Of a stretch of 64,000 bases of DNA, positions 51,861-60,174 are shown piece after piece (within the stretch, counting starts at the first letter, position 1; each line of letters opens with the position of its first letter). Under the pieces are notes generated by a model that ran no database searches, was not told the origin of the DNA, and was given only the letters and a program-made list of their open reading frames with translations. The stretch spans positions 310,001 to 374,000 of the forward strand of contig CAWCQU010000004.1 of the NCBI GenBank assembly GCA_963797765.1, read 5' to 3'. The DNA comes from JBGPTK01 sp963797765. GTDB lineage: Bacteria; Acidobacteriota; Terriglobia; Acidiferrales; UBA7541. A program made the position numbers and the translations under genes.

Positions 51861-53156
51861 TTAGAATTTTACACCGAAGATGTCGGTCAGCAAGTAGGCG
51901 TTTAACCCAATGATTACCGCCGTGCAGATGTATGCCAGCACGTTCGTGACGCGGCGGTTCGCGTGCACTCCCATCACGTCGCGGCGGCGGGTAAGCACCA
52001 GAAGCGGAATCATTGCGAAGGGCAGACAGAAGCTCAGAATGGCCTGGCTAAGGATCAGAACGCGCAGCGGGTCGAGCCCCATGGCAATCACCACAATCGC
52101 CGGAATCATGGTCACCACGCGGCGCAGGAAAATGCTGATCTTGATGTCCAGAAATCCCTGCAAAATTACCTGGCCCGCCATCGTTCCGACCGTGGAAGAC
52201 GATAGGCCCGAACATAGCAGCGCGATCGCAAATGCGAAGCCCGCAAATCGCCCAAGCAACGGCACCAGCGTGTGATGGGCGATTTCAATTGAGCTGACGC
52301 TGAGCCCGTGGCCGAAAAATACGGCTGCGGCCATGATCACCATCGCCGAATTGATCAGCCACGCGCCGTTCATCGCCACCAGCACGTCGGCCAGTTCCAT
52401 TTTGCGATGGCGGTGTTCGTCGCGATCGTGTGCTTCGCGCCGCGATAGCACCAGCGCCGAGTGTAGATAAATCACGTGCGGCATCACCGTGGCACCCAGC
52501 ATCGCCACCGCCACGTAAATCGAAGAACTGTTGATCACAGGCACCACCACATGCTTTGCGATCGGCGCCCAACTGGGATGGCTAAGAAAAACTTCCACGG
52601 CATACGCGACGCCGATGATGCCGACGAACAGCATGATCACGCGTTCGAGCCACTGGAACCCCGCCTGCTCCACGCGCAGGATCAGCATCACCACAACGCC
52701 GGTGAGGATTGCGGCCGGCAGCATCGGCAATCCCAGCAGAAGATAAAATCCCAGCGCCGCACCCAGAAATTCCGCCAGGTCCGTAGCCATTGCGCCCACT
52801 TCCGCCGCGAACCACAAAAACAGATTCATCGAGCGAGAAAAATGGGCCCGGCAATTTTCCGGAAGCGTCTTGCCCGTGGCGATGCCGAGCTTGGCGGCCA
52901 AATACTGCACCAGAATGGCCATCGCGTTCGACCACAGCAGCACCCAAAGCAATTGGTAGCCAAAGCGCGTGCCCGCTTCGATGTTGGTGGCGAAATTGCC
53001 CGGGTCCATGTAAGCGACGGAAGCAACAAAGGCAGGACCGAAATAAAACCACAACTCGCGAGGCGCTTTGCGTGGCTTGCCGGCCGCCAGAACGCCAGCG
53101 ACGCTGGCTTCCGTGTGGACTGCCGAAACGGGGCTGGTTGTATCCGAAGCCGACAT
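51861..53156 (-). CDS. mntH: Nramp-family divalent metal (Mn/Fe) transporter
   Basis: A 431-residue, 11-helix transporter. Helix 1 has the metal-binding DPGNFATN near residue 52 and helix 6 has ATVMPHVIYLHSA near 225, with the Met of MPH coordinating the ion. Proton-coupled uptake of Mn(II) or Fe(II) at the inner membrane is expected. The ATG 53156 (MSASDTTSPV) is chosen. The frame is open upstream with a TTG at 53204. I see no clear MntR or Fur box. Confidence 0.9.
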   Translation of the reverse strand: MSASDTTSPVSAVHTEASVAGVLAAGKPRKAPRELWFYFGPAFVASVAYMDPGNFATNIEAGTRFGYQLLWVLLWSNAMAILVQYLAAKLGIATGKTLPENCRAHFSRSMNLFLWFAAEVGAMATDLAEFLGAALGFYLLLGLPMLPAAILTGVVVMLILRVEQAGFQWLERVIMLFVGIIGVAYAVEVFLSHPSWAPIAKHVVVPVINSSSIYVAVAMLGATVMPHVIYLHSALVLSRREAHDRDEHRHRKMELADVLVAMNGAWLINSAMVIMAAAVFFGHGLSVSSIEIAHHTLVPLLGRFAGFAFAIALLCSGLSSSTVGTMAGQVILQGFLDIKISIFLRRVVTMIPAIVVIAMGLDPLRVLILSQAILSFCLPFAMIPLLVLTRRRDVMGVHANRRVTNVLAYICTAVIIGLNAYLLTDIFGVKF

Positions 53157-53381
53157 AGTTAACCGAGATGAACTCCCAAAGTAAACTACACTTAACTTCG
53201 CCAAAAATCAATTCCTTTGTTTCCCGGTTGCGCTCAGAAGGTCACCGCCGCCGACCACACTTAACCCATTGGTGCGATTTTTTGCGGCGCATCGGTCGAG
53301 TTTTACCGCCTTGGCAGGGTGTTTAGGTCTTCCAGTTGTCCAGTCCCCAGGTATGGGTGAGGGTTCGTTGAAGCAGGCCGA

Positions 53382-53909
53382 TCAGGGCCAGACGACCGAA
53401 TATACGGCGAATATCCGATAGGGCCCCGGCTCGCTGTTATTAAACGTCCTATTCTTGAGTTGTGTTTCAGCTGCTTCAAAAGACGGAAACAAGCAATGAG
53501 CATTTACCTGGAGTTGTTCCGCAATGAGGTTGCACGAAAGTGGAGAACATTCCGGTGACGTTCTGGCAAAGAACGTTACCACGTCAAACCCTTCAAGTTG
53601 TTTATTGAATGGCACTACAACGTTTGTTGGAAGCGATTCCTCGCGACAGTAAGCGCGCCACTTATCGCCGTCAAGTTCTTGTTCATATGCCTCGTAGTAG
53701 AAAAGCGATGTTCCTTCGAGATCGATCGAATTTTCATGGGCAAGATTTCGAATCACTTCAGGCGAATCGAACAACCAATAGCCGTTGTGCTTCCAATAAT
53801 CAATGTAATCGGCGAATCTCTTGGAAATACAACCGCTGACCGAATAGATATCAACCACCCCAGCCGCCTGGAGCGAAGAGTCTGGACTCTTACACACGCG
53901 CTTCGCCAT
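53382..53909 (-). CDS. Hypothetical protein of ~175 residues
   Basis: The sequence MAKRVCKSPDSSLQAAGVVD followed by IYSVSGCISKRFADYIDYW and NGYWLFDSPEVIRNLA has the look of a conserved soluble protein, but I cannot assign a function. A start six codons earlier (53927) is possible. It is flanked by unrelated genes. The 177 bases between it and the Nramp gene hold nothing recognisable. Confidence 0.6.
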   Translation of the reverse strand: MAKRVCKSPDSSLQAAGVVDIYSVSGCISKRFADYIDYWKHNGYWLFDSPEVIRNLAHENSIDLEGTSLFYYEAYEQELDGDKWRAYCREESLPTNVVVPFNKQLEGFDVVTFFARTSPECSPLSCNLIAEQLQVNAHCLFPSFEAAETQLKNRTFNNSEPGPYRIFAVYSVVWP

Positions 53910-54070
53910 GTAGCCGACCGGAATCATCCCGGCCCAGTTTACACAACCCTTATTTGCTGTAGCTGATGAAAGGATCTCAGTGGGACCGGTTCACCACTCA
54001 TAGGCCGAGAATACTGCCGCGGGGCATCGCGCTTTGCTATAGTGGACGCTCATATTCCGGGGAGGCCGCA

Positions 54071-54373
54071 ATGGCAGAAGCTGTAAAACAGGAACAAGTC
54101 CAAATCAAAGCCGACGAAAAGGAATTGCTCGGCCAATATTCGAATCTGGTGATGATTCATCACAACGCCGAGGAATTCACTCTGAATTTCATCTATCTCT
54201 TCCCCAGCGTGCCCCAGGGAAAACTCGTCGGCAGCCTGATCGTCAGCCCCAGCCACGCCAAGCGGCTGTTGCGCGCGCTGGGCGAAAACATCGTCCGGTA
54301 CGAAGCGCAGTTTGGTCCGATACCCGAGGGTTCAGGCCCGGTTCCTGAGCCGAATGTTGGCTTCGTCCAATAG
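54071..54373 (+). CDS. DUF3467 family protein
   Basis: A 100-residue protein with the DUF3467 pattern: YSNLVMIHHNAEEFTLNFIY near 22-41, and GKLVGSLIVSPSHAKRLLRALGENI. The family is small, soluble and uncharacterised. GGGGAGG lies six bases before the ATG at 54071, so the upstream open frame is not part of the gene. Confidence 0.85.
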   Translation: MAEAVKQEQVQIKADEKELLGQYSNLVMIHHNAEEFTLNFIYLFPSVPQGKLVGSLIVSPSHAKRLLRALGENIVRYEAQFGPIPEGSGPVPEPNVGFVQ

Positions 54374-54431
54374 ATTTCGGCAGCATACGTTCCTGTGGAG
54401 TCTGTGTGGCAACGCCGATTTGGGGTAGCCA

Positions 54432-54461
54432 TGTAGCGCCACCCTTCAGGGTGGCATCTTT
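54432..54461 (-). repeat. Inverted second copy of the GCCRCCCTGAAGGGYGGC hairpin repeat
   Basis: TGTAGCGCCACCCTTCAGGG then TGGCATCTTT is the complement of 29598-29627 with two compensating base changes in the stem (G to A on one arm, C to T on the other), so pairing is kept. Confidence 0.7.
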
Positions 54462-54603
54462 AGTTTCAACTACAAGGCTGAATGCACACAAGCACGACAA
54501 CAACTAAAGCCCAGTTGCCACATAAACTCCTGTAGCTACACCGGAGGCAACCTTCCGGCGGTTAATGCACCTAATCGTCAGGCCCCGGAGGGTGGAATCC
54601 TTG

Positions 54604-55557
54604 ATGCGGATGATGCGGCGGATCGCTGAAACGCGGCCAGTCCTGCTGGCCTTTGCGCTCGCAGTGCTCGCCTCGTCTGCACTTGTCTTGCCTTCAGGAG
54701 CCCAACAGCCGCCTGTCATAAACCCCCGAATTCCGCCGCCACCGCCGCCCGATATTCCGTCGGCGCCGTCGGCCAATCCTTCACCGAAGTCGCCCGATTC
54801 CACACCGGCTCCAATTCCCCAGATTGTAAGGCCGACTGAGGCGCCGCAACCCGCGCCGACGCCGCTTCCCAGGCGCAACGTTCCCGAAACCGTAGTAGTC
54901 CCCGCCGGAACACACATGGCCGTCACGCTCGATACCCCTCTCAGCACGCGCATTTCAAAAGTCGGGCAAGCCGTAAATTTCCGGACCAATGAACCGCTGC
55001 CCGTCGGCGATTTGGTTATTCCTCCCGACACGCTATTTACCGGCAAAGTGGTGGAAGCCAAAAAACCCGGCTCTTTCGGCCGCTCCGGCACCTTGCTCGT
55101 GGAAGTGAACCGCATCGAACTGGCCAACGGTACCGGTTCGGAAGTGGTCGCAAAGATCGATTCCAGCGATATGAACGGCCACGGCAAAATGCGGCCGGAT
55201 CGAAGCCGCGCGGCGACGCTGCTCAACCTGGCTTTGTATGGCGCGCAAGGAACCTTGATCGGTTCTCAGATCGGAGGAGGCAAAGGTGCAGCCATCGGCG
55301 GCGGCGCGGGCGTGGCCGTCGCTTTGATCATCATGGCTTCAAAGAAAGGCACCGATGTCTATTTGGAACCCGGAATGCCTTTTGAAGTGTCGATCGAGGA
55401 GCCGGTTTCGCTTCCTGGCAAGGCAGTGGCCGATGTACAGCCGGCGAATGCGAACGGCGGCAGCTCCAGCGGACCTGCAAGCGACGGTTCGGACCACGCC
55501 AACGATCCTGATTATCCCAAGCTGAAGCGCCGCCCGAAACCCCAGCCGCAGCCCTGA
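54604..55557 (+). CDS. Secreted protein with Pro-rich linker and TrbI/VirB10-like beta-barrel region
   Basis: About 317 residues. A signal peptide (VLLAFALAVLASSALVLPSG) is followed by ~65 residues rich in Pro. A domain then begins VVPAGTHMAVTLDTPLSTRI and GDLVIPPDTLFTGKVVEA, resembling the VirB10/TrbI C-terminal fold, with a glycine-rich hydrophobic loop (IGGGKGAAIGGGAGVAVALI). In T4SS that loop is an outer-membrane antenna, but no other secretion genes are near. The start at 54604 follows GGAGG loosely. Confidence 0.65.
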   Translation: MRMMRRIAETRPVLLAFALAVLASSALVLPSGAQQPPVINPRIPPPPPPDIPSAPSANPSPKSPDSTPAPIPQIVRPTEAPQPAPTPLPRRNVPETVVVPAGTHMAVTLDTPLSTRISKVGQAVNFRTNEPLPVGDLVIPPDTLFTGKVVEAKKPGSFGRSGTLLVEVNRIELANGTGSEVVAKIDSSDMNGHGKMRPDRSRAATLLNLALYGAQGTLIGSQIGGGKGAAIGGGAGVAVALIIMASKKGTDVYLEPGMPFEVSIEEPVSLPGKAVADVQPANANGGSSSGPASDGSDHANDPDYPKLKRRPKPQPQP

Positions 55558-55578
55558 ACAAAAAATTTACAATCGAAT

Positions 55579-55612
55579 AAAAACAAAAACGCCGGCAATC
55601 GCTTGCCGGCGT
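55579..55612 (-). terminator. Rho-independent terminator of the PilZ gene
   Basis: Stem ACGCCGGCAA (55589-55598) with TTGCCGGCGT (55603-55612), loop TCGC. On the minus strand it is followed by TTTTGTTTTT (55579-55588). It lies 51 bases after the PilZ stop and also just behind the convergent gene's stop. Confidence 0.8.
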
Positions 55613-55662
55613 CTCCGCGAACGTTAGATTGCGCGCCAATTTCTTGGCTTATCTACGTTCCT

Positions 55663-56013
55663 CTATTGTAGTGGTGCTTCCCTTCTTCCCGTGGAGTGGG
55701 TGATAACCCAAGCTCCAACCGGCTTAAGGAACTCGATACCAATCACAAATCCGTCGCGCTCCGATTCGCAGTAGGAAACGCGCGCCAGCGCATGAAAAGC
55801 CCCGCTCAGCGTGGTGATCTCCAGCGAATCGCCCACGTGCCAGCGTCGGGTGCTCAGCACTCGAGCGCCGTTCGAGCTGACGTTCTCCGTAAACGTGGTT
55901 TCCACGCCCGGTGATTTTTCGTGACCGGCGATATGTACTCCCACCGCCATGGGCGTTCGCGCTTCCCGCCGCGGAACGGAAAACAACTCGGTATTTTCTT
56001 CTCGCTTGGCCAT
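55663..56013 (-). CDS. Single-domain PilZ protein
   Basis: 116 residues. PRREARTPMAVGVHI supplies the RxxxR c-di-GMP motif near residue 15, and ENVSSNGARVLS replaces (D/N)xSxxG as NVSSNG. IGIEFLKP gives the last barrel strand. The gene lies 29 bases after the GGDEF gene on the same strand, so a c-di-GMP producer and a receptor are in one transcript. Confidence 0.85.
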   Translation of the reverse strand: MAKREENTELFSVPRREARTPMAVGVHIAGHEKSPGVETTFTENVSSNGARVLSTRRWHVGDSLEITTLSGAFHALARVSYCESERDGFVIGIEFLKPVGAWVITHSTGRREAPLQ

Positions 56014-56042
56014 TTTCTCAGCCTCTTGAAATTTTCAGCAAA

Positions 56043-57338
56043 TCAAAGGCACGCGGCAACTTTCGAAAACGAGAGCTTCTTCTGGCCACGAGCCTTCATG
56101 GCATAGAGCGCGCGGTCTGCCGCTCCCAAAAGTTTCTCGATCGAGACGCCGTCGCGGGGATAGAGCGCCACACCCACGCTCACACTGATTGCGGGCCCTT
56201 GCTGGTCCGCCGCAAGCCTCTCGCAAATACGATTCGCGACGCTGGAAGCCGCTTCCTCACTCGCTTCCGGCAGCACCAGAGCAAATTCATCGCCGCCGTA
56301 TCGAGCCGCGGTGTCGGTGGAACGGCAATGCACGCGCAATACCTGGCCCAGCCGCTTAATCGCTTTGCTTCCTACCAGATGTCCGTGGCGATCGTTAATC
56401 TGCTTCAAGCCATCCAGGTCCAACAAGATGACCGCGAAAGGCCGTTGCGAGCGCCGCGCGCGATCCAGTTCATTGTCCATCACCTCAAGCAAGCGCCGGT
56501 AATTTGCCAGGCCGGTAAGTGGATCGCTCTTGGCCAGTTCGCTCACCTGATCGAACAGGCGCCCGTTATCCAGCAGCGCACCGCCCAGCACCACGGCATA
56601 GCTGGCAACCTTCAGGAAATGGCCGTAGATAAACGGAGCGTCATATAAATGCTGCGACTGGCTGATCATCAAATGGCACGCCACGTTCATCACCGCGGCG
56701 GCGCACAGCGCGCGGTCGAGCGCCGAATCCACGTTTGCCAGCCGGTACCAATAGCCGATCGCTGCAACGGCAAAAATCGCCGCAGGCACAAGGTCCAAAG
56801 GCCGCGGCAGCCAGGCGCCTACGTGGACTGCCGCTTCCACCGGAACGGCAAAATAAGCGGCGCTGGTCAAATAAGCCACCACGCCAACCACCAGCGTAGC
56901 CGCCATGATTTCCCGCGTCGGATCACGCGATACAGGCACATGCCGCTCGACCACCAATGCGGCAACCAGCAACAGCGCCAGAAGCGTCCGGCCAACCATC
57001 CAGGAAAGCGGTACAGTCAACGGAGTACCCGGAGGCGCAAAAAGAAAATTGGATTGAGTAAGGCTCGATCCGGCCTCGATCAAGCCGGAGAGAACGAAGC
57101 CGAATGCGAGGATCAGGGAAATGCGGTCATGCGCCCCGCGGAAGCGCACCAGTGCGTTGGCAGCGAACGTAAACGCAACCAGGCTCCCGGCCATCTCCAG
57201 GTAGCGGTCGAGCAGCGGGTCCGCGACAAAGGTTAGGAGACGAAGTTTAATGACCACAAATCCGAATCCGCACACCACCACGGTCCAGAAAATGGGCCAA
57301 CTCCATCCGCTTCGGTTCGGCTTCTGTGTCGTGCTCAC
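56043..57338 (-). CDS. Diguanylate cyclase (GGDEF) with multi-helix membrane sensor
   Basis: 431 residues. Seven or eight hydrophobic segments occupy residues ~12-245 in a MASE-like arrangement. The cyclase begins AKSDPLTGLANYRRLLEVMD near 268 and has LLDLDGLKQINDRHGHLVG and the active-site RYGGDEFALVLPE near 348. An RxxD inhibitory site is not evident before it. An active c-di-GMP synthase is expected. The PilZ gene follows directly. Confidence 0.92.
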   Translation of the reverse strand: MSTTQKPNRSGWSWPIFWTVVVCGFGFVVIKLRLLTFVADPLLDRYLEMAGSLVAFTFAANALVRFRGAHDRISLILAFGFVLSGLIEAGSSLTQSNFLFAPPGTPLTVPLSWMVGRTLLALLLVAALVVERHVPVSRDPTREIMAATLVVGVVAYLTSAAYFAVPVEAAVHVGAWLPRPLDLVPAAIFAVAAIGYWYRLANVDSALDRALCAAAVMNVACHLMISQSQHLYDAPFIYGHFLKVASYAVVLGGALLDNGRLFDQVSELAKSDPLTGLANYRRLLEVMDNELDRARRSQRPFAVILLDLDGLKQINDRHGHLVGSKAIKRLGQVLRVHCRSTDTAARYGGDEFALVLPEASEEAASSVANRICERLAADQQGPAISVSVGVALYPRDGVSIEKLLGAADRALYAMKARGQKKLSFSKVAACL

Positions 57339-57665
57339 AACTCTCCCATGCGCTGGGCGAAAATGCCCAGTCCCCTACCCACTAATCTGTAGAGCAAACG
57401 GCAGGCCGTTCTAGTACCCCTCTGTCTGCCTAACATGTTATTTATTTACATATACTTGAGCAGCGGTCAGTATGCGGAACGGGAAACGATTGTGGAAAAC
57501 CGGCACTGGGTTCGGGTAAAAAAGTTACAGAGTCTGTCGCCGGTTACCGATTCTCCGACGGTGGCGAGAGAAGGGCGTCTTAACAGGATTTCTTGTATCG
57601 CTGGAAATTTTCGGGTGTCGGTGCGTCAGAAGGCAAAGAGAAACGCGCTTTCAGATTTATCTTGC
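57339..57665. other. Gap between CDGSH and GGDEF genes, no supported gene
   Basis: About 330 bases containing the promoter of the GGDEF gene on the minus strand. An AT-rich tract lies at 57430-57460. The plus-strand open frame from 57435 is mostly antisense of the CDGSH gene. Confidence 0.4.
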
Positions 57666-57899
57666 TCAGATTTTGGGCTTGGGTGGTGGCAACTCTCGCG
57701 CATGAATTTCGCTTTGGAAGCCAGAGGTCTTGTGGGATCCGTCGCAGAACGGCTTGTTCTGCGAGTGGCCGCAGCGGCACAACGAAATAACCGTGCGCCC
57801 AGCAAGCCCAAATGCCTTCCCCTCGGGATCAAGAATTTCGAAATCACCCTCGATGCGAACCGAGCCATCATTCAAAACGGTAACTTTTGTGCCTGCCAT
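57666..57899 (-). CDS. CDGSH iron-sulfur domain protein
   Basis: 77 residues. The [2Fe-2S] motif CRCGHSQNKPFCDGSH (near residues 41-56) has all four ligands, C-x-C, C and H. MitoNEET-type domains transfer clusters or electrons. It is the last gene after moeZ on the minus strand (82 bases apart), so it may support the sulfur-carrier pathway, which is inference from position. Confidence 0.9.
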   Translation of the reverse strand: MAGTKVTVLNDGSVRIEGDFEILDPEGKAFGLAGRTVISLCRCGHSQNKPFCDGSHKTSGFQSEIHARELPPPKPKI

Positions 57900-57981
57900 T
57901 CATCGCCTCCGCTCGGAATTCGATTCCCGCCTTGATGAATATGGTAGCAGGATTTGCCGGTCCCTGCCGAAGCTGGCCCGC

Positions 57982-59154
57982 TTAATACTTCGGAACTGTG
58001 GGATCCACTTCATCCGACCACGCCAGAATTCCGCCCTTCAAATTCCAAATTTTTCGAAAACCGGCTTTGCGTAGAAATTCCGCAGCTTCGGCGGAACGCT
58101 TTCCGCTGCGGCAATGCGCCACGATCTCGCGCGAACTGTCCAGTTCGTTCACGCGCTTGGGTATCTCGCCGAGCGGAATTAAATGCCCGCCGATATTGCA
58201 GATCTGATATTCGTGCGGCTCGCGAACGTCCAGAATGTAAAGATCGTCTCTGCGATCCAGGCGTGCTTTTAATTCGCGCGGCGTGATTTCCGGAACAGTC
58301 GTCGCGGGCGCGGGCGCTTCCTCGCCGCGGATGCCGCAAAACTCCGCGTAATCGATCAGTTTGTGAATTGTGCGGTGCTCGCTGCAAATCGGACACGCTG
58401 GGTCCTTCCGCAGCTTGAATTCGCGGAAGCGCATGGCCAGCGCATCAAATTGCAGCAGGCGTCCCACCAGCGATTCGCCTTTGCCTAAAATCAACTTGAT
58501 CGTTTCCATGGCTTGAATGGAACCCACGATTCCCGGAAGCACCCCGAGCACGCCGCCTTCCGCGCACGAGGGCACCAGTCCCGGTGGCGGCGGTTCCGCA
58601 TAGAGGCACCGGTAACACGGCCCGCCCGGATACGCGAAAATCGTGGCCTGCCCTTCGAAACGGAAAATCGAGCCGTACACGTTCGGCTTACCCAGCAGCA
58701 CGCAAGCATCGTTCACGAGGTATCGCGTGGGAAAGTTGTCGGTGCCGTCCACGATGATGTCGTAGGGCCGCAAAATATCCAGAGCATTCGCGCTGGTCAG
58801 TTGCGTTTCGTACGTATCGATTTGAATGGTGGGATTCATGTTACGCAGCCGCGCGGCGGCAGCTTCGATTTTCGGTTTGCCCACGTCGCCGGTTCCGAAA
58901 ATCACCTGGCGTTGCAGATTCGTAAAATCCACCACGTCGAAATCAATCAAGCCCAGCCGGCCCACTCCCGCGGCTGCCAGATACAAACCCAGCGGCGCGC
59001 CCAGCCCGCCCGTGCCGACGCAAAGCACCTTGGCCTGCTTCAGCTTGAGCTGTCCTTCCATGCCGACTTCCGGCATGATCAGGTGGCGGCTATAGCGCAA
59101 GATTTCTTCATTCGAGAGCGCAACCGGCGCGACAGCCTCGAGTTTTGTCGCCAT
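57982..59154 (-). CDS. moeZ: MoeZ/MoeB-like sulfur-carrier adenylyltransferase with C-terminal rhodanese domain
   Basis: 390 residues. The E1-like domain holds VLCVGTGGLGAPLGLYLAAAG near 44-64, the ATP-binding DGTDNFPTRYLVND near 140, and zinc cysteines CYRCLY and CPIC. A rhodanese domain follows from residue ~290, with the active Cys in IVAHCRSGKRSAEA. Such enzymes adenylate the carrier's C-terminal Gly and then transfer persulfide sulfur to make a thiocarboxylate. AGGAG stands eight bases before the ATG. It directly follows the carrier gene. Confidence 0.93.
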   Translation of the reverse strand: MATKLEAVAPVALSNEEILRYSRHLIMPEVGMEGQLKLKQAKVLCVGTGGLGAPLGLYLAAAGVGRLGLIDFDVVDFTNLQRQVIFGTGDVGKPKIEAAAARLRNMNPTIQIDTYETQLTSANALDILRPYDIIVDGTDNFPTRYLVNDACVLLGKPNVYGSIFRFEGQATIFAYPGGPCYRCLYAEPPPPGLVPSCAEGGVLGVLPGIVGSIQAMETIKLILGKGESLVGRLLQFDALAMRFREFKLRKDPACPICSEHRTIHKLIDYAEFCGIRGEEAPAPATTVPEITPRELKARLDRRDDLYILDVREPHEYQICNIGGHLIPLGEIPKRVNELDSSREIVAHCRSGKRSAEAAEFLRKAGFRKIWNLKGGILAWSDEVDPTVPKY

Positions 59155-59200
59155 AACAAATTCTCCTAACTTATGCTTTCTAATAACGGGTTCTCAGTGG

Positions 59201-59220
59201 GTCGGAGCTTTAGCTCCGAC
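59201..59220. repeat. Perfect palindrome between sulfur-carrier and moeZ genes
   Basis: GTCGGAGCTTTAGCTCCGAC has 9-bp arms with a TT centre. A similar GGGCTTTAGCCC hairpin follows at about 59241-59252. It may attenuate transcription from the carrier gene into moeZ or be an intergenic repeat. Confidence 0.6.
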
Positions 59221-59294
59221 ATCAGGAGGTCTGTAAAAGCGGGCTTTAGCCCCTGAAGTGGGAGTCCGATAACCGTCGCATTATGCGCTTAATT

Positions 59295-59574
59295 CTATAA
59301 ATCCCCGCCGGCAATCGAAGGCACGATGCTGATCGTGTCTCCCTCATTCACTTGTGTTTTCTCTCTCGAGAAAACGGATGTCCTCATCGTTCAGGTAGAC
59401 ATTCACAAAGCTGCGCAGGCGTCCATCATCGGCGTAGAGATGCTTCTTCAGTTCCGCATACTTGTTCACGAGAGAATTCAACGCTTCTCCCACGCTGGCA
59501 GCTTGCAGTTCCACGCTTTCCTGCTTGCCGGCATATTGCCGCAGCGGCGTGGGAATGATTACTTTCACGGCCAT
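59295..59574 (-). CDS. cysO: CysO/MoaD-like sulfur-carrier protein, frameshifted near the C-terminus
   Basis: A ubiquitin-fold carrier: VKVIIPTPLRQYAGKQESVE, LNSLVNKYAELKKHLYADDG and FVNVYLNDEDIRFLERE. The first frame stops early at 59344 (ERENTSE). Shifting by +1 within GAGAGAGAAAAC restores KTQVNEGDTISIVPSIAGGD and a final Leu, ending at 59295. The family works through a C-terminal Gly-Gly thiocarboxylate. Here GG is followed by Asp-Leu, so it would need trimming, a job the neighbouring JAMM peptidase could do. AAGGAG lies seven bases before the ATG. The frameshift may be an assembly error. Confidence 0.75.
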
Positions 59575-59617
59575 CCGAATTCTCCTTTACGGTTCGCGGG
59601 ATTCTCCCGCAACAAAA

Positions 59618-60085
59618 TCAACGCTGTCGCTGCGCAGCCAGGGGCGCATTCGATTCGATGGGTTCGTTCGCATAGCAGGCTCGATCATCCGCTAATCGCC
59701 AGGAATTCATTTCCTTCGTGCCCTGCGATTCCGATCGCACAATGATGTAGCTGTACCACGGCCAGGCGTGCTCGCGATCGAATTCACTGGGAGCGGCCGG
59801 GTGATCCGGATGCGAGTGATACCAGCCGATCAGATCGATTCGCTGCTCGCGCGCTTTATGTTCCGCCAGCCGCACATCTTCCGGCGTGATCGAAAAACGG
59901 TTGCGCGGCGAATCGTCTCGCCGGTTTTCCAGCGGCACCAGCGCCAGCACTTCGCGCCCCTCGTCGCCGTCGCGGCCCAGTAAAGCGCCGCAACACTCGT
60001 ACGGATATGTTTCCGCCGCATGCGAGCGGATTCGCGCTTCCAGTTCCTGGCTGAGTTTTAGCGGTCCGTCCAACTTGAACCCCAT
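59618..60085 (-). CDS. mec: JAMM/MPN metallopeptidase, Mec-type
   Basis: 155 residues. The JAMM zinc motif is complete: Glu in TYPYECCGALLG near 30, and YHSHPDHPAAPSEFD (H-x-H-x10-D form) near 89-103. Mycobacterial Mec removes cysteine from the CysO-cysteine adduct, and other carriers use JAMM peptidases to expose Gly-Gly. It lies between the synthase gene and the carrier gene (43 bases before the latter) on one strand. Confidence 0.9.
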   Translation of the reverse strand: MGFKLDGPLKLSQELEARIRSHAAETYPYECCGALLGRDGDEGREVLALVPLENRRDDSPRNRFSITPEDVRLAEHKAREQRIDLIGWYHSHPDHPAAPSEFDREHAWPWYSYIIVRSESQGTKEMNSWRLADDRACYANEPIESNAPLAAQRQR

Positions 60086-60127
60086 TTACAAATTCCCAAA
60101 ATCGCCACCGTCAATTACTCCCGCATT

Positions 60128-60154
60128 GTCATTCTGAGCGGAGCGAAGAATCTC
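60128..60154 (+). repeat. Dispersed GTCATTCTGAGCG repeat copy
   Basis: GTCATTCTGAGCGGAGCGAA then GAATCTC, between the cysteine synthase and JAMM genes. Confidence 0.75.
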
Positions 60155-60174
60155 TCTTGGTTTTTCTGCGCCGG

